Shown here: positions 47,832-57,537 of the stretch, piece after piece
How positions within the stretch are numbered: the stretch's first letter is position 1
How the letters are laid out: the number at the start of each line of letters is the position of its first letter
NCBI RefSeq assembly: GCF_002257585.1
Contig: NZ_CP022743.1
Location: forward strand, 4,774,001-4,838,000
Direction: 5' to 3'
Length of the DNA stretch: 64,000 bases
From: Mucilaginibacter xinganensis
Lineage (GTDB): Bacteria > Bacteroidota > Bacteroidia > Sphingobacteriales > Sphingobacteriaceae
Notes under the pieces: model-generated
Database searches by the model: none
Told to the model about the DNA's origin: nothing
Seen by the model: only the letters and a program-made list of their open reading frames with translations
Translations under genes and position numbers: made by a program

Positions 47832-50075
47832 ATGACAACTAAAAGAAAAATTGCAGGAGCAGTTATTTTATTGCTTTTGATCATCATAGTTACGGCTTAT
47901 AGCCGAACCTCGTCCAGGGGAAAAATGCCGGGGATTCTTAAAGAGTTGCGGAACAGAAATTACACCATGGAAAACCCTTTCAGCCCCGAAGTAAAAATGG
48001 CACGTGCCGACTCAATGTTAAAGTTGCCGGGTAACGAAAACAATGTTAACCTGATGGCAGTAAGAGCTTCACTGAGCATTAAAGTAGGGAAAGAAAACCA
48101 GGCTGTAGAACTTTACGAGGATCTGGTAAATAAAATGGATTTTATGAGCATCGGCGGATTGATGCCCAATATTGGGATTGCATATATGAGACTGGGCGAA
48201 CGCACCAATTGTATGCTCAATCATAACGGCTCGTCATGCATTTTTCCCATAAAGGATGGCGGCGTCCACGTTATAAAAACGGGTTCAGCAAAGGCGATAG
48301 AAACGTATCAAACCATTTTAAGAAGCCACCCGGACGACCTTGAATCGATGTGGCTGCTCAACATTGCCTATATGACTTTGGGCGGCTACCCCAAAAATGT
48401 GCCAAAGGAGTTTTTGATTCCCGGCCTGGATGCCGACACCGCGTTTAAAATTAAACCGTTCACTGACATGGCTGCCAGCCTGGGCCTGAATGTTAATGGC
48501 AGAGCAGGCGGTGTTATTGTTGATGATTTTAACAATGATGGATATCTGGATATTGTAACCTCGGGATGGGATTTGGACGACCCTTTGCATTACTTTCAGA
48601 ATAACAAGAATGGAACTTTTACTGATATTACGGAACAAAGCGGGCTAAAGGGGATAAACGGCGGTTTAAATATTCAACAAACCGACTACAACAATGACGG
48701 CTATAAAGATATTTTTGTTTTAAGAGGTGCCTGGAATGCACAGGGTTTTGGTAACCAGCCAAGCTCGTTATTGCGCAACAATGGCGATGGTACATTTACA
48801 GATGTTACCATACCCAGCGGGCTGTTCTTTTTACACCCTACCCAGGCCGCCGTGTGGGCCGATTTTAATAATGACGGATGGGTTGATGTGTTTATTGGTG
48901 CGGAAAACCCCACCACATACGATGCCGGCGGGACACATAAATGTATGCTGTATATCAATAACCACGACGGTACTTTTACTGATAAAGCAGGCCAGGCGCA
49001 CTGCGATGTGATGGCATTTGTGAAAGGCGCAACGTCAGCCGATTTTGATCATGACGGATGGCCCGATGTATTCCTGTCATCGATGGATGGAACTAAGTAT
49101 CTTTTGAGAAACAGGGGACTAAAAAACGGCGAGGTTGATTTTGAGGATGTTACTCAAAGAGCAGGATTAAGCACAAATACAGCAAGCACATTCACAACCT
49201 GGTTTTTTGACTATAATAATGATGGATGGAGTGACATTATCGTATGCGACTATGGCAATATGGGCAAAAGCCTTGGCTATTTTTCTGCTGCTGAAGCCCT
49301 TGGAAAACCGGTGGCCAATGCCGGTAATGTTTATTTATACCAAAACAACCACAACGGCACGTTCACCAATGTAACCAAAGAAACCGGGCTTAATAAAGTA
49401 GTATTCAGTATGGGCGCTAATTTTGGTGATATTGATAATGACGGCTATATGGATATGTATTTCGGCACCGGAAATCCTGATTTTAAATCACTCGTGCCCA
49501 ATAAAATGTTCAGGAACATTGATGGAAAGAGGTTTGCCGACGTTACCGTCTCTTCACGCATGGGGAACCTGCAAAAAGGACATGGCGTTGCCTTTGCCGA
49601 TATCAGGAATACCGGCATACAGGATATTTACGCGGAAATAGGGGGCGCATTTAAGGGTGATTCATATACCAGCTCATTATATGTTAACCCGGGCCAAAAC
49701 AATAATAACTGGATAAGCTTAAGGCTGGAAGGAGTAAAAGCCAATAAAGCCGCAATTGGCAGCCATATCAGGATAACCTTTACAGAAAATGGAGTAAAAC
49801 GAAGCGTTTATAAGGACGTTAACTCAGGAGGCAGTTTCGGATCATCACCGTTGCAGCAGGAAATAGGGATTGGAAAAGCAAAATTTATTGATGAGATTGA
49901 GATAAACTGGGCGGGCAGCCATACCATACAACATTTTAAAAATATTGCCCCCAACCAGTTTTTGCACATTACCGAAGGTAATAACATTGCCGAAATTGTT
50001 CATTTAAAACGGCTGGTATTTAAAAGTTCGCCCAATTCGCCCGTTTGTATGCCCATGGTTACCAAAGTAAACTAA
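47832..50075 (+). CDS. FG-GAP/VCBS repeat protein with C-terminal ASPIC/UnbV domain (CRTAC1-like)
   Basis: The 747-residue protein has an N-terminal membrane anchor or signal (7-25) and a helical, TPR-like part (about 40-215). At least seven FG-GAP repeats with Ca2+-binding DFNNDGxxD loops follow: DDFNNDGYLDI, TDYNNDGYKDI, ADFNNDGWVDV, ADFDHDGWPDV, FDYNNDGWSDI, GDIDNDGYMDM, building a beta-propeller (about 225-610). The end is an ASPIC/UnbV domain (about 640-720, SGGSFGSSPLQQEIGIGKA). Such proteins are exported and often surface-bound; roles are mostly unknown. It resembles human CRTAC1 in architecture. Confidence 0.87.
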   Translation: MTTKRKIAGAVILLLLIIIVTAYSRTSSRGKMPGILKELRNRNYTMENPFSPEVKMARADSMLKLPGNENNVNLMAVRASLSIKVGKENQAVELYEDLVNKMDFMSIGGLMPNIGIAYMRLGERTNCMLNHNGSSCIFPIKDGGVHVIKTGSAKAIETYQTILRSHPDDLESMWLLNIAYMTLGGYPKNVPKEFLIPGLDADTAFKIKPFTDMAASLGLNVNGRAGGVIVDDFNNDGYLDIVTSGWDLDDPLHYFQNNKNGTFTDITEQSGLKGINGGLNIQQTDYNNDGYKDIFVLRGAWNAQGFGNQPSSLLRNNGDGTFTDVTIPSGLFFLHPTQAAVWADFNNDGWVDVFIGAENPTTYDAGGTHKCMLYINNHDGTFTDKAGQAHCDVMAFVKGATSADFDHDGWPDVFLSSMDGTKYLLRNRGLKNGEVDFEDVTQRAGLSTNTASTFTTWFFDYNNDGWSDIIVCDYGNMGKSLGYFSAAEALGKPVANAGNVYLYQNNHNGTFTNVTKETGLNKVVFSMGANFGDIDNDGYMDMYFGTGNPDFKSLVPNKMFRNIDGKRFADVTVSSRMGNLQKGHGVAFADIRNTGIQDIYAEIGGAFKGDSYTSSLYVNPGQNNNNWISLRLEGVKANKAAIGSHIRITFTENGVKRSVYKDVNSGGSFGSSPLQQEIGIGKAKFIDEIEINWAGSHTIQHFKNIAPNQFLHITEGNNIAEIVHLKRLVFKSSPNSPVCMPMVTKVN

Positions 50076-50181
50076 GCTATTGTTTGTACCAGGATACCAA
50101 GCCATGTAATATCTTTATGATTTCCATTTGGTTTAAAAGAACACTATATTTATCATATCAATAACCTTTAATTTATAAAGA

Positions 50182-50565
50182 ATGAAAAAACTTCTGTTAA
50201 TATGCTGCTTGTTTATTGGATTAACAACTGCAAGTAATGCACAAGGCCCTAAGATAGTTACCGACCCGGTTGAAAAAGCCAAAGGATTGCAAAAGCAGCT
50301 GAACCTTTCGGACAAGCAAACTGAAAAAGTTAGCGCCATTTATAAGGAATCTGTAGAGAAATTTGACAAAATCAAGGTTAAAGAACACGGCAACACCAAT
50401 AAAATGCTGGCCGACGTTGCTCCCTTACGTGTTGCAACTATCAAAAAAATTAAAGAAGTTTTAACTCCTGCCCAAGCTGTTAAATATGATAAATTAATAA
50501 AAGAATCAAAAAGTTCAAGCCTGAATGGTGGCTGGAGTGACGGTTGGAGCTCTGCCGCAAACTAA
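50182..50565 (+). CDS. Small helical periplasmic protein (Spy/CpxP-like LTxxQ type)
   Basis: The 127-residue protein has a signal peptide (to about 21) and a helical mature part with KGLQKQLNLSDKQTEKVSAI and KEVLTPAQAVKYDKLI. The LTPAQ element matches the LTxxQ motif of Spy/CpxP-type proteins, periplasmic chaperone-like or stress-sensing helical proteins. It ends with a Gly/Trp/Ser tail (GGWSDGWSS). It is monocistronic, with a strong terminator 16 bp after the stop. Confidence 0.75.
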   Translation: MKKLLLICCLFIGLTTASNAQGPKIVTDPVEKAKGLQKQLNLSDKQTEKVSAIYKESVEKFDKIKVKEHGNTNKMLADVAPLRVATIKKIKEVLTPAQAVKYDKLIKESKSSSLNGGWSDGWSSAAN

Positions 50566-50580
50566 CAGTAACAGCATAAA

Positions 50581-50615
50581 ACACAAAAAGCGGCTCCTCG
50601 CCGCTTTTTGTGTTT
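50581..50615. terminator. Bidirectional terminator between converging genes
   Basis: Perfect 14-bp arms (50581-50594, ACACAAAAAGCGGC; 50600-50613) with a 5-nt loop. Because the arms include A5 and T5 runs, it works on both strands. It lies between the stops at 50565 (plus) and 50632 (minus). Confidence 0.88.
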
Positions 50616-50631
50616 AGAAGGATATCACCGT

Positions 50632-51501
50632 TTATTCAAGAACCCCGAATTTTCCTGATTGAAACTCCTGGAAAGCTACCTGTAATTCTTGCTGGGTATT
50701 CATTACAAACGGGCCATATTGAGCAATCGGCTCATTGATCGGTTCACCGCTTAATAACAGTATGATGCTGTCTTCATCAGCGGTTATATTTATTTCTTCG
50801 CCTTCGTTTTTAAACAGGATAAAATCGTGTTCCGCTGCCTGTTCGCCATTAGCGGTTACCATGCCTTCAATTACCAGCAATATAGTGTTATGGCTAACCG
50901 GAATATCAGCAGTTAAATTACCTCCTTTGTTTAACCTGATATCAAACAGGTTAACCGGGGTAAAAGTAGTTGCCGGCCCTTGAAAACCATTAAAGTTTCC
51001 TGCTATTATATTCACAACACCACCATCACCAGGCAAAACAACCTTTCCCATTTGGTCGGCGGTTATAGGCTGATACGCCGGTGCGGTTAATTTATCTTTT
51101 GCAGGCAGGTTTACCCAAAGCTGCACCATTTCAAACGGACCACCTTTTTTGGAGAATGACTCTTCATGATATTCTTTGTGCAGAATGCCTGCGCCGGCTG
51201 TCATCCATTGCACATCGCCCGGGTTAATTACACCGCTGTTACCCGTGCTGTCATGGTGGGCAACGCTTCCTTTGTAAGCAATGGTAACTGTTTCAAACCC
51301 CTTGTGCGGATGCACATCAACCCCGCGGATATGATCTGAAGGACCAAAATCATATGCAGCATTAAAATCAAGCATTAAAAAAGGGCTTACCCGTTTTTGT
51401 GTAAGTTCCGCATTAGGAAAATAGTTAAACACCCTGAAACCATCTCCAACCATGCCCGGGCGTGCCGGACGGCTGTATATTTTCTCAATTAACTTTTGCA
51501 T
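50632..51501 (-). CDS. Pirin family protein (bicupin)
   Basis: The 289-residue cytoplasmic protein has the pirin N-domain (about 20-130): GVDVHPHKGFETVTIAYKG, SVAHHDSTGNSG and AGILHKEYHEE carry the metal-ligand His and Glu residues. A C-terminal pirin domain follows (about 180-285). It starts RPGMVGDGFRVFNYFP, typical of the full-length human-type pirin group, and is clearly different from the shorter YhhW-type pirin at 39.3 kb. It appears monocistronic. Quercetinase or regulatory activity is possible from family knowledge only. Confidence 0.91.
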   Translation of the reverse strand: MQKLIEKIYSRPARPGMVGDGFRVFNYFPNAELTQKRVSPFLMLDFNAAYDFGPSDHIRGVDVHPHKGFETVTIAYKGSVAHHDSTGNSGVINPGDVQWMTAGAGILHKEYHEESFSKKGGPFEMVQLWVNLPAKDKLTAPAYQPITADQMGKVVLPGDGGVVNIIAGNFNGFQGPATTFTPVNLFDIRLNKGGNLTADIPVSHNTILLVIEGMVTANGEQAAEHDFILFKNEGEEINITADEDSIILLLSGEPINEPIAQYGPFVMNTQQELQVAFQEFQSGKFGVLE

Positions 51502-51626
51502 TTAGTCTCCTTAATAATTTATATACAAAGATACCTAATGCAGTAATGTTAATGCTTAATGTACATTAAGAATTGCTGGTTACAGATTAATTCTACAACT
51601 GACATAACCCGCTTTTAACATGCTGG

Positions 51627-54125
51627 TTAATGTTTTTTTAATTGCAGCTGACTAAAACAATTATCACCTGAGGTACAAAGCTGCATTGGCTGGTTAATAC
51701 CCCAGGGCGTTGTTAACGTTGCAGGGTTCCATTTTCCCGTTATATACATAGCCACCCAGGTGCTGCAGTTTACCGGGTTATAATTATTAAGCCAATATCG
51801 CACAGGGCAGCCCGCCACGCCGTCGTACGCGCCATCGTCACCCGCAGCAAGATGGTGATGATGCACATGAGTGGTGTGGCAAAGCTCATGGGCAACCGTA
51901 AAGGTTATAATTCGCGAAAGGTTTTGAGTGTAATACTGGCTAACCAGGTCAGACGCATGCATTGGGTCAATATTGACATTAAATTCGGTGTTCGCCGCTC
52001 TTAAATACCCATTTTTCCGGATCACGTTCGGGTCATTAGTGTTACCGTTGGCCGGTAAATATTCATCAGGTTTATAGGAAGTCTTCACTACGTTATCTGT
52101 CCATATTACAACGTTTTGGGTATCTTCGGGATATATTCCGCCAGACCGTGTATCGGCTGCGGACGCGCCATTTACGGGCACTGTGGACGCAACAGTTTTA
52201 TCTCCGGCGGGCCTTACCACACTATTGGTTATTATTACTATTCCGCGGGTGTAAGTGTGGAGCGGTGTATTATAATTCACCCATCTGCCATAAGTTACCC
52301 CTGATGGCTCACCCGGTTCACGCTGGCCATACCGTGAATTGCTGAGGTGATATACTTTAACACCAGACGCCCTGCTATAACCCAGCGCCCCCATTTTTAT
52401 AGCGCTTTTATACTGTTGGTCTGCCGCATTCATATTCGCCAGCCCCAGGGTTATCAATTCCTTTACCTGAGGAGAGAACCGCTTGTAAACCGGGTTGTAG
52501 CTATCATCTTCGGTTAAAAACCCTCGATATTCGTCAATAAGCGAAATATTGTCACCATTATGATGGTTATCCGGTTTAACGTCTTCATCCCAGTCGAGTC
52601 CGTACCCTTTGTGTAAAATATTTTCACTTTTTTCCCATGCATCTGCAATTTTGTTTTCATCACGGTCAAATGGTATGGTAATAAATGTTTCGCCTTTATC
52701 GTAATATGGGCTGGCGGTAAGCTCAGTTCCGTCATCAAGCGTTACTTTGGCGGTAAGCTTACCCCAGGCGCCGTAGTCCATACTCGTTATCTGAACAATG
52801 GCCAGGCTCCCATTATTGATAACCGAGGTTGCTACGCTATCTGTACATCGGCCAGGGTCAAATGTACCTGCCGAAAAATATTTTGTGCTGTCACATATTT
52901 TCAAATCTGCGGTTTCGTTACCGGCATAAACCGGGTAATTGCTGTTAAAGCCTTTGTAATGGGTTATGTCCTTTAATTCATAACGTACGGTAAAATTGCC
53001 CGGATAAAGTTTATCAGGGTTATTTTTATCGTGTACCGTTACATAGAATTTCGAGCTGTCGTCACCCTTTGCGTCATCGCTGCCATCAACTTTGGGACCT
53101 TTTGGCAGCCATGTTTCGTATTTGCTGGCGGGCATAGGTTCTAACACTGCCTCATACTGTTGTTCCGGTCCTCCAATATCTGCTGTAAGGTTCTCCGTTA
53201 TATTGGCATTATTTTCACGGATATACTCAGTTTTAGAATATTGAATTTTAAATCCATAAGTCGTTTTAGTTACCTTAAGGTAGGCGTTGTCGAGGGTCCC
53301 TGACGTTTGGGTGGGGGCACCCGCTATCTTTGCAAAATGCGGATCAGTTGAAGCCCTCATGCCTATGTTTTCAGTATCGTCATTTTCAGCGTGGTTGCCT
53401 TTCTCGTCGTGGCTGGAAGTGTGAATTTTTATCGAAGCCCCCAACCCTACTGTGGATAATACCTGAACAGGGTCGTATATAAATGAAAACGACATCCTGG
53501 TTACAGACGGGTTTGTGGTTGTAATTGTAGTTCCGCCTTTTCCAGTATATCCGCTGTTTTCGCTGGCTGTACCGCTAAGCGAATTATCATTGACGGACAT
53601 TGACGAAAATGACATCTGCCTTGCAATATCGGTGTTCTTGATCGCCTGGGCGGTTTTAAGGTATTTCTTATTCTTATTGATCCCGTTGGCCATTTCGTCT
53701 ATTTCATCCGTATTGGCGCCTACGGGGTTCATACTGCATTGCACTATGGTGCGCCCGTTTGCCTCGTACATCATGGGCGCCTTAGATGATTTTCCGGCGC
53801 ATATGTAAAACGATGAGCCTGATGGGCCACCTCCATTGCTATGTGCCTCTGCTACCTTCTTTGAATAATAAAAACTAACCGTAGTATAAGTAGTGTCGTA
53901 ATGATGCTGTATTAACAACTGGTCGCCGTTGGGTAACGCCTTTGCTTGTTGCTGCATTATTGCTTTCATCAGCGAATCGCGAAACTTCATCATCCGGGCA
54001 GGCGTCATGGTCATCATCTTCCTGGCCATTTCCTCCGCCTGGGCCTTGGTGGGCGTCTGGGCATATAAAGGCAGAACGAACCACATGGCTATAATAGTTA
54101 GTACAGGCAATAACTGTTTTTTCAT
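51627..54125 (-). CDS. Large exported protein with HExxH metalloprotease motif
   Basis: From Met at 54125 the product has 832 residues and a standard signal peptide (MKKQLLPVLTIIAMWF, cleaved near LYAQ). An ATG at 54143 would add six polar residues before it and is less likely. Near residues 746-758 stands HELCHTTHVHHHH. HExxH is the zinc site of metallopeptidases; the third metzincin ligand His is in place, but the Gly of HExxHxxGxxH is His. An earlier DRDENKIADAWE resembles Ca2+-binding thrombospondin type 3 units. The N-terminal half is beta-rich and unrecognized. It is the last gene of a seven-gene exported-protein series. Protease activity is inferred from the motif. Confidence 0.75.
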   Translation of the reverse strand: MKKQLLPVLTIIAMWFVLPLYAQTPTKAQAEEMARKMMTMTPARMMKFRDSLMKAIMQQQAKALPNGDQLLIQHHYDTTYTTVSFYYSKKVAEAHSNGGGPSGSSFYICAGKSSKAPMMYEANGRTIVQCSMNPVGANTDEIDEMANGINKNKKYLKTAQAIKNTDIARQMSFSSMSVNDNSLSGTASENSGYTGKGGTTITTTNPSVTRMSFSFIYDPVQVLSTVGLGASIKIHTSSHDEKGNHAENDDTENIGMRASTDPHFAKIAGAPTQTSGTLDNAYLKVTKTTYGFKIQYSKTEYIRENNANITENLTADIGGPEQQYEAVLEPMPASKYETWLPKGPKVDGSDDAKGDDSSKFYVTVHDKNNPDKLYPGNFTVRYELKDITHYKGFNSNYPVYAGNETADLKICDSTKYFSAGTFDPGRCTDSVATSVINNGSLAIVQITSMDYGAWGKLTAKVTLDDGTELTASPYYDKGETFITIPFDRDENKIADAWEKSENILHKGYGLDWDEDVKPDNHHNGDNISLIDEYRGFLTEDDSYNPVYKRFSPQVKELITLGLANMNAADQQYKSAIKMGALGYSRASGVKVYHLSNSRYGQREPGEPSGVTYGRWVNYNTPLHTYTRGIVIITNSVVRPAGDKTVASTVPVNGASAADTRSGGIYPEDTQNVVIWTDNVVKTSYKPDEYLPANGNTNDPNVIRKNGYLRAANTEFNVNIDPMHASDLVSQYYTQNLSRIITFTVAHELCHTTHVHHHHLAAGDDGAYDGVAGCPVRYWLNNYNPVNCSTWVAMYITGKWNPATLTTPWGINQPMQLCTSGDNCFSQLQLKKH

Positions 54126-54214
54126 ATTAGTACAATTTGTCATGCTTAATTACTTGCTATGCTCACCATGTATCAGGATAAATGTTTTTAATATTTATTG
54201 AAGACATTGATTTT

Positions 54215-54246
54215 GGGCCGCTGGCAGGCCAGGCTCGCCCCGGCCC
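54215..54246. promoter_or_regulatory. GC-rich hairpin in the gap before the metalloprotease-like gene
   Basis: GGGCCG (54215-54220) and CGGCCC (54241-54246) pair around 20 bases containing a further GGCAGGCC element. It is much richer in GC than its surroundings. No U-tract follows on the minus strand. It may be a weak terminator or a repeat element. Confidence 0.35.
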
Positions 54247-54270
54247 GCTTTGCGACACCATCCCTAACAA

Positions 54271-55116
54271 TTATCTTTCAATCAAATCACTCAACTTTTG
54301 CCAGTCAATCATTTTGATAGCTTCATCGATATCGGCCGAATCACCTTTAAATTGCACGGCGATATTTTGCACTACCAGTCTGCCAATTTTTGTTCGGTTA
54401 AAAGCAAGTTCGTAGCGGGTGTCTGTCAATCCATCATTAGTATTTTCCGTGCTTTTGGCTACAACCGGCTTCCCTAAAAACACAAGGGCGGTATCATAAT
54501 AATCGCCGTGGAGGCTTACACTGCCACCATCCATAATAGGACACCCGGCGGAACGGATCCCCTTTAAAGCAAGGGTTGTCGGCACCGGTATGGATAGGGC
54601 AACAGGCGGCGTTTTAGCGCAATACGACAAAGCCATCGAACTATGGGTACCTGTGATATAAAGGTTCGCTACAATAAAAATTTTCAGCTTGGTTCTATTA
54701 ATTGATTTAAGCGCAGCTGCCACCTGCTGTGCATTGGTATAGTCTTTTATACCACTAACAGCAGCACCCATCAATCCCCCGCTTTCTGCTTCGGGCATGG
54801 TGAATTCCACCTGCCAGTCTAATGCGTAAGGGTCTCCTAATCCAACTGTTTTCAAAATATCGCCGGTGCAATCATGCCAGCTAACAGGATCCCGGCACCA
54901 ATATTTCATGGCGTCAAATGTTGTATCTTCCTTGCCTGTTGTCCAGTCGCGGAAAGTATGTGGCAAAGCATAAAAAAGCGCGTTATGCAGTTTATTTAAA
55001 AATGCTGTTTCTTCGGGCCTTTGCTTCCTGAATGCCGAACTTTTGTCTTGTGCCTGCACACTTACAGTAATTAATAACCCTGTCAGCAGCAGGATAGATA
55101 GCGTTGTTCTTTTCAT
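54271..55116 (-). CDS. Exported protein of unknown function
   Basis: The 281-residue protein has a signal peptide (to about residue 22, VSVQAQ). The mature part starts with a helical region (EETAFLNKLHNALFYALPHT) and has four scattered Cys (CRDP, DCTG, YCAK, GCPIM), which could form disulfides outside the cytoplasm. Later segments are beta-rich (TKLKIFIVANLYITG, GSVSLHGDYYDTALVFLGK). No family is recognized. It starts 9 bp after the stop of the next upstream gene (55126), indicating one transcript with it. Confidence 0.78.
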   Translation of the reverse strand: MKRTTLSILLLTGLLITVSVQAQDKSSAFRKQRPEETAFLNKLHNALFYALPHTFRDWTTGKEDTTFDAMKYWCRDPVSWHDCTGDILKTVGLGDPYALDWQVEFTMPEAESGGLMGAAVSGIKDYTNAQQVAAALKSINRTKLKIFIVANLYITGTHSSMALSYCAKTPPVALSIPVPTTLALKGIRSAGCPIMDGGSVSLHGDYYDTALVFLGKPVVAKSTENTNDGLTDTRYELAFNRTKIGRLVVQNIAVQFKGDSADIDEAIKMIDWQKLSDLIER

Positions 55117-55125
55117 GCCGGTATA

Positions 55126-56241
55126 TTAATATGCTTTTCTTATTTTAAAAACGCCGTAAACCGTACCCCTGTTAAAGATTTTGTCATGCCCGGTTTTGTT
55201 ATTCCATACAGTTGAGCTGATGGTGCCTGTAATAAAGTCGCCATCCATGCTGGTAATGGTAAGGGTGCCGCCGCAATGCAATTTTTGAAGGCTTTGATTT
55301 CCCTGCATTGAACATGCGCAAACCTTTACGCCCGGCCGTATATCAGGGGTAAAATATATCGCATTTGAATTACCGTTAAAAGGATGCACCCCTTTAGTCA
55401 ACCCGCCGGTATAAGTTATCATCATTACACCGCTGCCGGCAGCCGTGTGGCTGCCCGGGCCCATATCGCGCCCAAGCCCTATAAACTTTATCACGGTTAC
55501 GTTATTTGCAGGGTCGAAAATAGCATTTGCATTACTTGTAAGGCTCACCAGGTTTACATCACTGGATTGTAAGGCCGCATCAACCTGGCTTTTTTTGGCC
55601 AGCAGCCTTGCCCGGTCAGCAGCCGGGATCCGGGCCAGTATAGCAGGGTCGATGGCTGCAACAGTTGATGGATTTGTAGCAGATGCTTTAGCGCCGGTGG
55701 TTTTTTGACTGTAGCGGGCATCGTTAATGCCTGATGCAGGTACGTTAAAGGCAAATATGTTATCCCCTGTTTCAAAATACAAAGTTTTCAACAGCACCAC
55801 TTTGGGCAGGTCGTGCCCGGTGGGTATCAGTTCTACCGATATGACCATGGTATTATCCGGTGGAGTTTGTGATGGAGCAGTATATCGGACTAAATATTCA
55901 TCAACTATGTCCAATGAACCGCCACCCTGCAAAATCTTCCAGTTTTGAGCGTGGTATGATACAGGTATACCGGCACTGGCAAGCGTATGTGCCGCATCAG
56001 ACATGTGCACCGGGTGACCGTCTGTAATAAAATCTCCATCGCTATTTGTAGCAGGCGGGATATATACATCTATGTTTATCTGCGTTTGTTCGCTGGCCGA
56101 AAGAACACTTTTTTCTGCGTTAAGCGATAAGCGGCCGCCACGCATGGCCCTCGCCAGATCATCGTCTGAAGCGCGCCCGTTCTGTGCAAACAGCTTTGCG
56201 GATAACAGGATAAATGCCGTTATACTCAAATATCTTTTCAT
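55126..56241 (-). CDS. Exported beta-rich protein of unknown function
   Basis: The 371-residue protein has a signal peptide (to about residue 19, KLFAQ). Residues 40-150 look like an Ig-like or Invasin/Big-type sandwich: LNAEKSVLSASEQTQINIDV, VSYHAQNWKILQGGGSLDIV and YLVRYTAPSQTPPDNTMVIS, a pattern seen in proteins describing bacterial Ig folds. A short helical stretch (about 185-215, ILARIPAADRARLLAKKSQV) and a C-terminal beta domain with CACSMQ and HCGG Cys residues follow. It is not recognized as a named family. It is tightly linked (9 bp) to the gene downstream. Confidence 0.78.
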   Translation of the reverse strand: MKRYLSITAFILLSAKLFAQNGRASDDDLARAMRGGRLSLNAEKSVLSASEQTQINIDVYIPPATNSDGDFITDGHPVHMSDAAHTLASAGIPVSYHAQNWKILQGGGSLDIVDEYLVRYTAPSQTPPDNTMVISVELIPTGHDLPKVVLLKTLYFETGDNIFAFNVPASGINDARYSQKTTGAKASATNPSTVAAIDPAILARIPAADRARLLAKKSQVDAALQSSDVNLVSLTSNANAIFDPANNVTVIKFIGLGRDMGPGSHTAAGSGVMMITYTGGLTKGVHPFNGNSNAIYFTPDIRPGVKVCACSMQGNQSLQKLHCGGTLTITSMDGDFITGTISSTVWNNKTGHDKIFNRGTVYGVFKIRKAY

Positions 56242-56317
56242 TATATAAATATTAAGTTTTCAATAAACTTCTATTATTACCTTTTACTTTACCTCAAGTT
56301 TTACGCGTTTAATTATC

Positions 56318-57427
56318 CTACAAATTGTGCTTGCACAGGTATAAACTGCCGTTAGAAAGATCTACATCCAGGAAAACTATTACTTCTTTATTGTCGATTA
56401 CTACCTTCGTGGGCGAGGATGCGTTTTCAAACACGGTACCATCTGAAAAATAGAGGCCACGATAACCCATCCAAGCCATGCCGGTTTCATTGGCATTTAA
56501 AAACAGATTTTTAGGTTCAATCGGATTATTGAATTTAAAAAAAACAGCACCATTTCTTTCAAGTACAGTGTTGTTGCTGTTAACAGGGATATAAAAAACA
56601 TTGCCTGTATTGCGAAGCCAAACCTGGTTATTTAATATATCATTAATTGGCAGTTTTGCTCCGTTAGACATATAAACTACCCGATCAACTCCTGAAATAG
56701 CGCCAATAAACTTACCGTCTGGGCTAACCAATGGCAGTGTGCCGTAAACCTTTGGCAGTGATACCCGAATGCCGTTTGATGCTACCATGTGGTAATTCAT
56801 CCCGCCTGTAACGCTCATCCCAGCTATGGCAATAATAGTGGAGTCGGCATTATGGGCTATTTGGAACATGGCAAAGTTACCAACCGGTTTGCCGTTAAAT
56901 GTCATGCTTTGCTCAGCCTTGCCGCCCATCATGCCTGACGCCACGTTGTGCCCGTCCTTCATTAGCGCATGGCCCTGGTCAATTTGGGTAAAGTCCGTGC
57001 TCCGCTGCTCCCACTCGCTGCCGTTTTTCAACGAATTGCGGATGCTCATATCAGGGGTCTCGCCGGTTTTTTGAAACTGTCCGTTGTTGTAGCTATACAT
57101 GGCCATATTATAATCGGCTATTTTAGCAACAAGCTGGTTGTTAACTACTTCAACCCGTCTAAACCATATATCAAACCCATCCGGGCTGGCATTGCGCTGT
57201 TGCTGCGAGAAAGTCATTAAAACTACTCCGTATCCTGCAGGGTCGGTGTACTTTATGGCGGTTCCATCTGGTGCAACTGTGGTGCCAGGGGCTGCCTGAC
57301 CGGTTACCTGGCTCTGTGCGGTTTTTGATGCGCCACTGGTTAATTTGTTTTTCAACTTATTAAACAGCTGTGCCGATGCCATATTGGCTGCAGCCAGGAA
57401 CAACAAAGTGTAAATTACTTTTTTCAT
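56318..57427 (-). CDS. Exported propeller-like protein of unknown function
   Basis: The 369-residue protein has a signal peptide (MKKVIYTLLFLAAANMASAQ) followed directly by LFNKLKNKLTSGASK, an amphipathic basic helix and linker also seen, as GLFKKKKK, in the OmpA-like protein of this locus. The main part has repeated strand-turn motifs (LVSPDGKFIGAISGVDRVVY, IPVNSNNTVLERNGAVFFKF, LFLNANETGMAWMGYRGLYF), suggesting a beta-propeller. No catalytic motif is evident. It lies between an unknown exported protein and a beta-trefoil protein on the same strand. Confidence 0.77.
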   Translation of the reverse strand: MKKVIYTLLFLAAANMASAQLFNKLKNKLTSGASKTAQSQVTGQAAPGTTVAPDGTAIKYTDPAGYGVVLMTFSQQQRNASPDGFDIWFRRVEVVNNQLVAKIADYNMAMYSYNNGQFQKTGETPDMSIRNSLKNGSEWEQRSTDFTQIDQGHALMKDGHNVASGMMGGKAEQSMTFNGKPVGNFAMFQIAHNADSTIIAIAGMSVTGGMNYHMVASNGIRVSLPKVYGTLPLVSPDGKFIGAISGVDRVVYMSNGAKLPINDILNNQVWLRNTGNVFYIPVNSNNTVLERNGAVFFKFNNPIEPKNLFLNANETGMAWMGYRGLYFSDGTVFENASSPTKVVIDNKEVIVFLDVDLSNGSLYLCKHNL

Positions 57428-57537
57428 TATCGTTAGGTTTATATATTAATCAGCCCATAAAAACAACACCCAGCATTAATGCCGGTACTGTTTACAGCAC
57501 GCTTAAAATCTTTTTAATTTGGTTCCGATTACCTTTA

